A DNA stretch of 64,000 nt from Synanceia verrucosa. Lineage: Eukaryota; Chordata; Actinopteri; Perciformes; Synanceiidae. Below the pieces are notes generated by a model. It did not search any database and was not told the DNA's origin. It was given only the letters and a program-made list of their open reading frames with translations. Positions 59,956-64,000 of this stretch are shown here, piece after piece (position 1 is the stretch's first letter; each line of letters opens with the position of its first letter). The stretch spans positions 4,415,507 to 4,479,506 of the forward strand of contig CM056567.1 in assembly GCA_029721515.1 (NCBI GenBank), given 5' to 3'. The translations under genes were made by a program, and so were the position numbers.

Positions 59956-62650
59956 CAGTGACAAGACGAGAAGGTCAAGCCGAGTGCAGCGAGGGAGAGA
60001 GAGAGAGAGAGACAAAGGTGAGGAAAGAGAGTCAAAGACTGGGAGACTATAGAGAGGGAAATATGAGATATAACAGTAACAGCCTCTATGAAAGATATAG
60101 GTGTTTACTGTGTGTATTATACTGTATCTAGAGAGGACATAAAGCTCTGCAGACTCTGTCCAGAAAAGATGATGTCATACGCCGTTACTTCTTTTTTTTT
60201 AAGTGCTATTGTCTGCTTTAAAAACAGACAAACTATTCTTTGAAGCAAAATAGCGTTTAAAGCAAAGTACATCAATGGAAAGCTACTGATATCATAACAC
60301 ACAAATTGCTGGACATGTTTTTTGTTTTCTTATTTTTATTTATTCCCTGTATTTGTCTTGTCAGTTTCAGTTCAGGGTGACATTTTGGTGCTGATCACAT
60401 CTGTTTTTATTAACACACTGACCCACAACCACGAGCCTCCTGGAGCCAAATATGATGATAACTGTAGGCGTGGAGCTTGTTTAGCGTACTGTACAATCAG
60501 AGGGCCTGATTCTGGTTTTTGGACCTTCACGCACACTGTGCCTGCTTTGTTAGAGAGCCAAAACACTACTGATGTTTCCTTTTGGTCGGTAGCAAAGAAC
60601 GACAATTCAATTTTCTGCTCAGTAAACGTCACGCCAGTGCTGCGTGCTTATCTGGGTTTTATGAGTACAGTAATAATTCTGTTATAATACTAAAGATAGG
60701 AGGTCAGAGATCTGCAGGAAGCCAGAGTCTTAAAGGCACTTCAACATCATGGGTGTTTGCTGTTTGAAGAAAATTTAACCCTCTGTGTTCACTCCTCACT
60801 GCACCACCTCCTCCCTAAAATGATTTGTTATAAACAAGCTTTCATCCACATTGTTGTCTTTCACACCTGCTTTGGCTCAGTTTTCACACCATGCAAAACT
60901 CTGCTCCACGAAAAGAACAACAAAGTAATGATTATTTTGGCCTCCAAATGAACATGGACTCCAAGGTCCACACCACCAACAGAGTGTGTTCAGTAATTCA
61001 TTGAAGAGAAATGATGGATGTGCAAGGCTGAAACTGGTTTACGTTGTGGGGAAGATTTGAGGACTGGGTTGGTTGGGTATTCATGGTGCAGGAAGTGTCA
61101 CTGTTGAAGCGTTCTGCTAATTAGCATCAATTATTAAATTACTTGTCACAGCATCATAGAGTTGGGTTTCGCTGAATTTTAATCAAGCAGAGTTTCTCAT
61201 CAAAACAAAGTATTCAGTGGATAAAACCAGTTCCAGTCATGTGTGGCAGACTAAATGAAAAATGAGATATGATGTGTTACTGTAAATATTGATAAAGAAG
61301 TCTGACTTCACGCCACAGCAAGTCTTATATTCATACATTTTTACCTCTTTGTGTTAAAGGGTAAGAATATATCAAGTCGGTTTGTGTCTTTGTACACTGG
61401 AAACTGAGGCAAAGAAATCAGACAGTGTACATGGAAACACTCGTCTAGTTTTCATCATATCTCTTCCACTACTGATGGCTAGTGCAGTGTGCTGTTGATT
61501 GACAAGAGATGGGTTGGATTTTTACTGTAATTTATTCTTTCTTAAACTTCTTTATTCCTTGTTATTAGAGATGTTTCCCCCCAGTTGAGACCAGAGTTGT
61601 TGGGTCCGTGTGCCTTTTTTGTTTCAATTGTATTTGTTTATTTGTTGGTATTTATTAGTGTTGTTAATTTTTAAACGTGAAAAAGTTGCTGATGAAAGAT
61701 AGTGGAGAAGACACCACTGTAGCTGTTTGTCCTCACACCCCGTGTTTTATCTTTCCCCCAGAGAGAAACCACTTTGAATCTAAATGAAAGAAATCGTTTG
61801 TTATTTACACTTCAGTGTCTCCACTATAATTAACAACCGTTTTAATCTTAACAGCTGTTCAAATGTGGCCTTTGATTTTTCTCGAAATGCGATGTAGCAC
61901 CCATGGGTTGTCACACAGCCTTTTTCTTTAAACTTTATTGCCCAGCTGTAACGTTTACAAGAGAATTAAACACTGCCTGTTGTGTTGAGACATAATCAGC
62001 TGCTTTCGGGACTGAAATAATGATGGAGTGTTTTTTAGTCTTTCTTTCAAGGGCCAAACCAGTTGTTGAAATTTCTCCCTCTACTCTACGAAAGGTGCCA
62101 GTTATACAGAATGTGATATGCAATCAAAAGTGCATCACTAATAATTGAAGTGACAAACCCCCTAAAATAACCTTTCCTCTCCGTGTTGAACATTGAAATT
62201 TGTGCTGAACAGGATGAAAGGTGCTGATGAAGACATTTCACAAAGCCTGCTGAGATGTGAGGGCAGCTGGTGTCGCCCGTAACATTTCAGACATTGTTTC
62301 CTGACAAATGATTTACTTAACATTTATTTTAGGTTGCATGGTTGCAACAGGATACACAGAAAAAGAGTCTGGGGTCTTTTAATTTGCACAAGCATGCTGG
62401 TAATGTGTTCCACTAATTGACTGCTGTCAGGCAAGAAGTGGAGGACTGATAAGTGTGTTTTTTATTGTTATGATTATTATTATTATGTCTTTTCTGTTTT
62501 CTTGATTAAGAATTAGATTTATGGTGTCATGGGAATGTTCCTGTACCATTTTCTACTCCATTTGTTTATAGTTTAACAATCCCTCAACCAACCACTTTAG
62601 AAAAAAAAAAATAAAATAAATCATACAATAAAATTGCACTCGCATTGATT
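59956..62650 (+). other. ankib1: ankib1 3' UTR (probable)
   Basis: Noncoding after the stop. A (GA)n tract sits at 59991-60012. The clearest plus-strand AATAAA is at 62627-62632, giving a UTR of about 2.7 kb; earlier, less canonical sites are possible. The short frames at 60322-60687 and elsewhere look like chance. Confidence 0.45.
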
Positions 62651-63880
62651 ATACTTGATACATTCCCAGTCGGTCCATAAGAGAGGTTTGATGTGTGGCC
62701 AAAACTGTAAATGAAAGTGTCAGTGCAAAGTTTACTCTCAATAAAAACATCTGAAAGTGTGCTGCTATGATAATTTTTTATAAGGGAATATTCTGCAGAA
62801 CTGATAATACCATGCCATGTCTGCAGCTCAGCCCAACGACCAGTTGAAAGAGAGCTGTACCAGTCAATATGATAAGGAAATAGAGTATGACTCTCTAGCA
62901 ACATCTACTGGCAGCCAGTGGAAACTACAACTTAATGTTTTCACTTTATTTAAGCTAAATCTCATTCTGGGATTTCCCACACATTTTGTTCAAAAGCACC
63001 ATCTGGACTCTTAGTACCTCTGACAAACTGTAAGAGTGTCTTTGATAAACCTGCACAGCTACATCTGCTGCAGGGAGGCCTCACACATCACGTGTGTGTG
63101 GTGGTGCATTTTATTCCGAACCTTAAAAGCACAGGTGTCAATAAAAAGAGCCATTATTTGTTATTAGCAACAGCCGTGCTTTCCCTGCAGCGAGTGGCCC
63201 CTGAGGAAAAGGTCGGTGTTGCTCTTGTGTTTATTTGTTACAGCCTTATCTGCTCTTACTGTCTTAAACGTCGTTGTTATGGGACTATAATACACATAAA
63301 TCTTCAACAATGTTGTCGATTTTAGACTTAAATTTGACAAATTATGCAGCTTTAATGAATCTTAAACAGAAACCGACAATTTGTTTGCTTTTTAAGGTCA
63401 CAGATATAAAGATTGTATTTATGACTCATGTTCCTCTGTAGTCAAACGCAATGCGTTTTAATTGTTATCAGTTAATTTATTTAAACTTTCATTTCTAAAC
63501 TATGATGTGGATTTGAAGACTTTGTATACTCTCGTAGTCCCGATAGACTTTCTAATTCGTCAGTTCTTTCAATGTTTCAAATACAATATCATTTCGTTAT
63601 TAAAATGTGCAATAACAGTAATATCAACAAACCATAATATGAATAGCTGTAAATTGGCTATTATAAATTCATATATTTTTTCTTAATTATTTAGTTTTTT
63701 ATACGTTGACGCCAGTTTGTATATTTGCATATATATTTTTTTATATTTTGCAAAGCACAAAATTGAACAGCGTTGTATTTGCAGTAATAAAATGATAATA
63801 AAGGGTTTTATTTTATTTGAATAAGATTTTTAAAAATGTGACTCCGTCCACAATATAGAATAACAGTTCTTTCCTGCAAA
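62651..63880. other. intergenic, no gene seen
   Basis: AT-rich spacer with no exon or RNA gene recognised; composition falls to very low GC near 63600-63840. Confidence 0.5.
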
Positions 63881-63899
63881 TTATAACTAATTCAGTGAT

Positions 63900-64000
63900 C
63901 AAATGTTTGTTCACTACGTTGTTTCCTTGCCGCCACCGTGCCGTAAAGTGAGATGTTGTCGTGTCGTTGCCTTGCTGTCGCTTCTTTTGTGACGTCACAT
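63900..64000. promoter_or_regulatory. edge of a CpG promoter with CRE
   Basis: GC and CpG content rise sharply in the last 100 bases (CCGCCACCGTGCCG, GTGTCGTTGCC), ending with a perfect CRE, TGACGTCA, at 63990-63997. It is probably the start of a promoter for a gene lying outside; strand cannot be told. Confidence 0.4.

Noticed and set aside
1..64000. CRISPR arrays, prophage, integrated virus or intact transposon
   Set aside because: No regularly spaced repeats, no integrase, transposase, gag/pol or capsid-like frames were seen; gene structure is wholly vertebrate.

Overview
The window is vertebrate nuclear DNA, almost certainly from a teleost fish. Genes are split into short exons with GT/AG introns, intergenic DNA is AT-rich, and the repeats are fish-type (a tRNA-derived SINE, hAT-like fragments, a fold-back element, long TG microsatellites). 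The proteins match known vertebrate families closely. No bacterial, viral or CRISPR feature and no intact transposase or reverse transcriptase frame was seen. Gene models were built by eye from splice sites, reading phase and recalled family sequences; no database search was run.

Layout, left to right. (1) 135-875 (+): last three coding exons of mapk15, the atypical MAP kinase ERK7/8. (2) 2500-14060 (+): grina (TMBIM3/LFG1), with a CRE-containing promoter and noncoding first exon near 2.6 kb, a 6.3 kb first intron and six coding exons at 8998-12526. (3) 14533-18188 (+): syce1, a synaptonemal complex central element protein, in ten small exons. (4) 20678-26310 (-): fam83h, six coding exons, convergent with syce1; its 5' noncoding exon(s) probably lie further right, perhaps at 33 or 36 kb. 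(5) 26.4-39.2 kb: a gene desert made of the probable fam83h first intron, old repeats and microsatellites. (6) 39367-41899 (+): a three-exon receptor-transporting protein (3CxxC zinc finger, rtp3-like) with two interferon-response-type elements just upstream. (7) 42770-62.6 kb (+): ankib1, an ankyrin/RBR ubiquitin ligase with 20 coding exons at 46895-59955. (8) The last ~100 bases look like the edge of another promoter, with a CRE.

The genes are unrelated in job: MAP kinase signalling, ER/Golgi stress and calcium handling, meiosis, CK1/keratin organisation, interferon-linked receptor trafficking, and ubiquitin ligation. mapk15, grina and fam83h sit together in human 8q24.3, so the left half is a conserved block with syce1 inserted; rtp and ankib1 lie on other human chromosomes.

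No new biological system was found. The items most worth a second look are a perfect spacerless 48-bp palindrome in grina intron 1, the paired interferon-type elements at rtp, an extra in-frame 57-nt exon and a tyrosine-rich insert in ankib1, a promoter-like patch inside syce1, and one unnamed dispersed repeat family with several copies.
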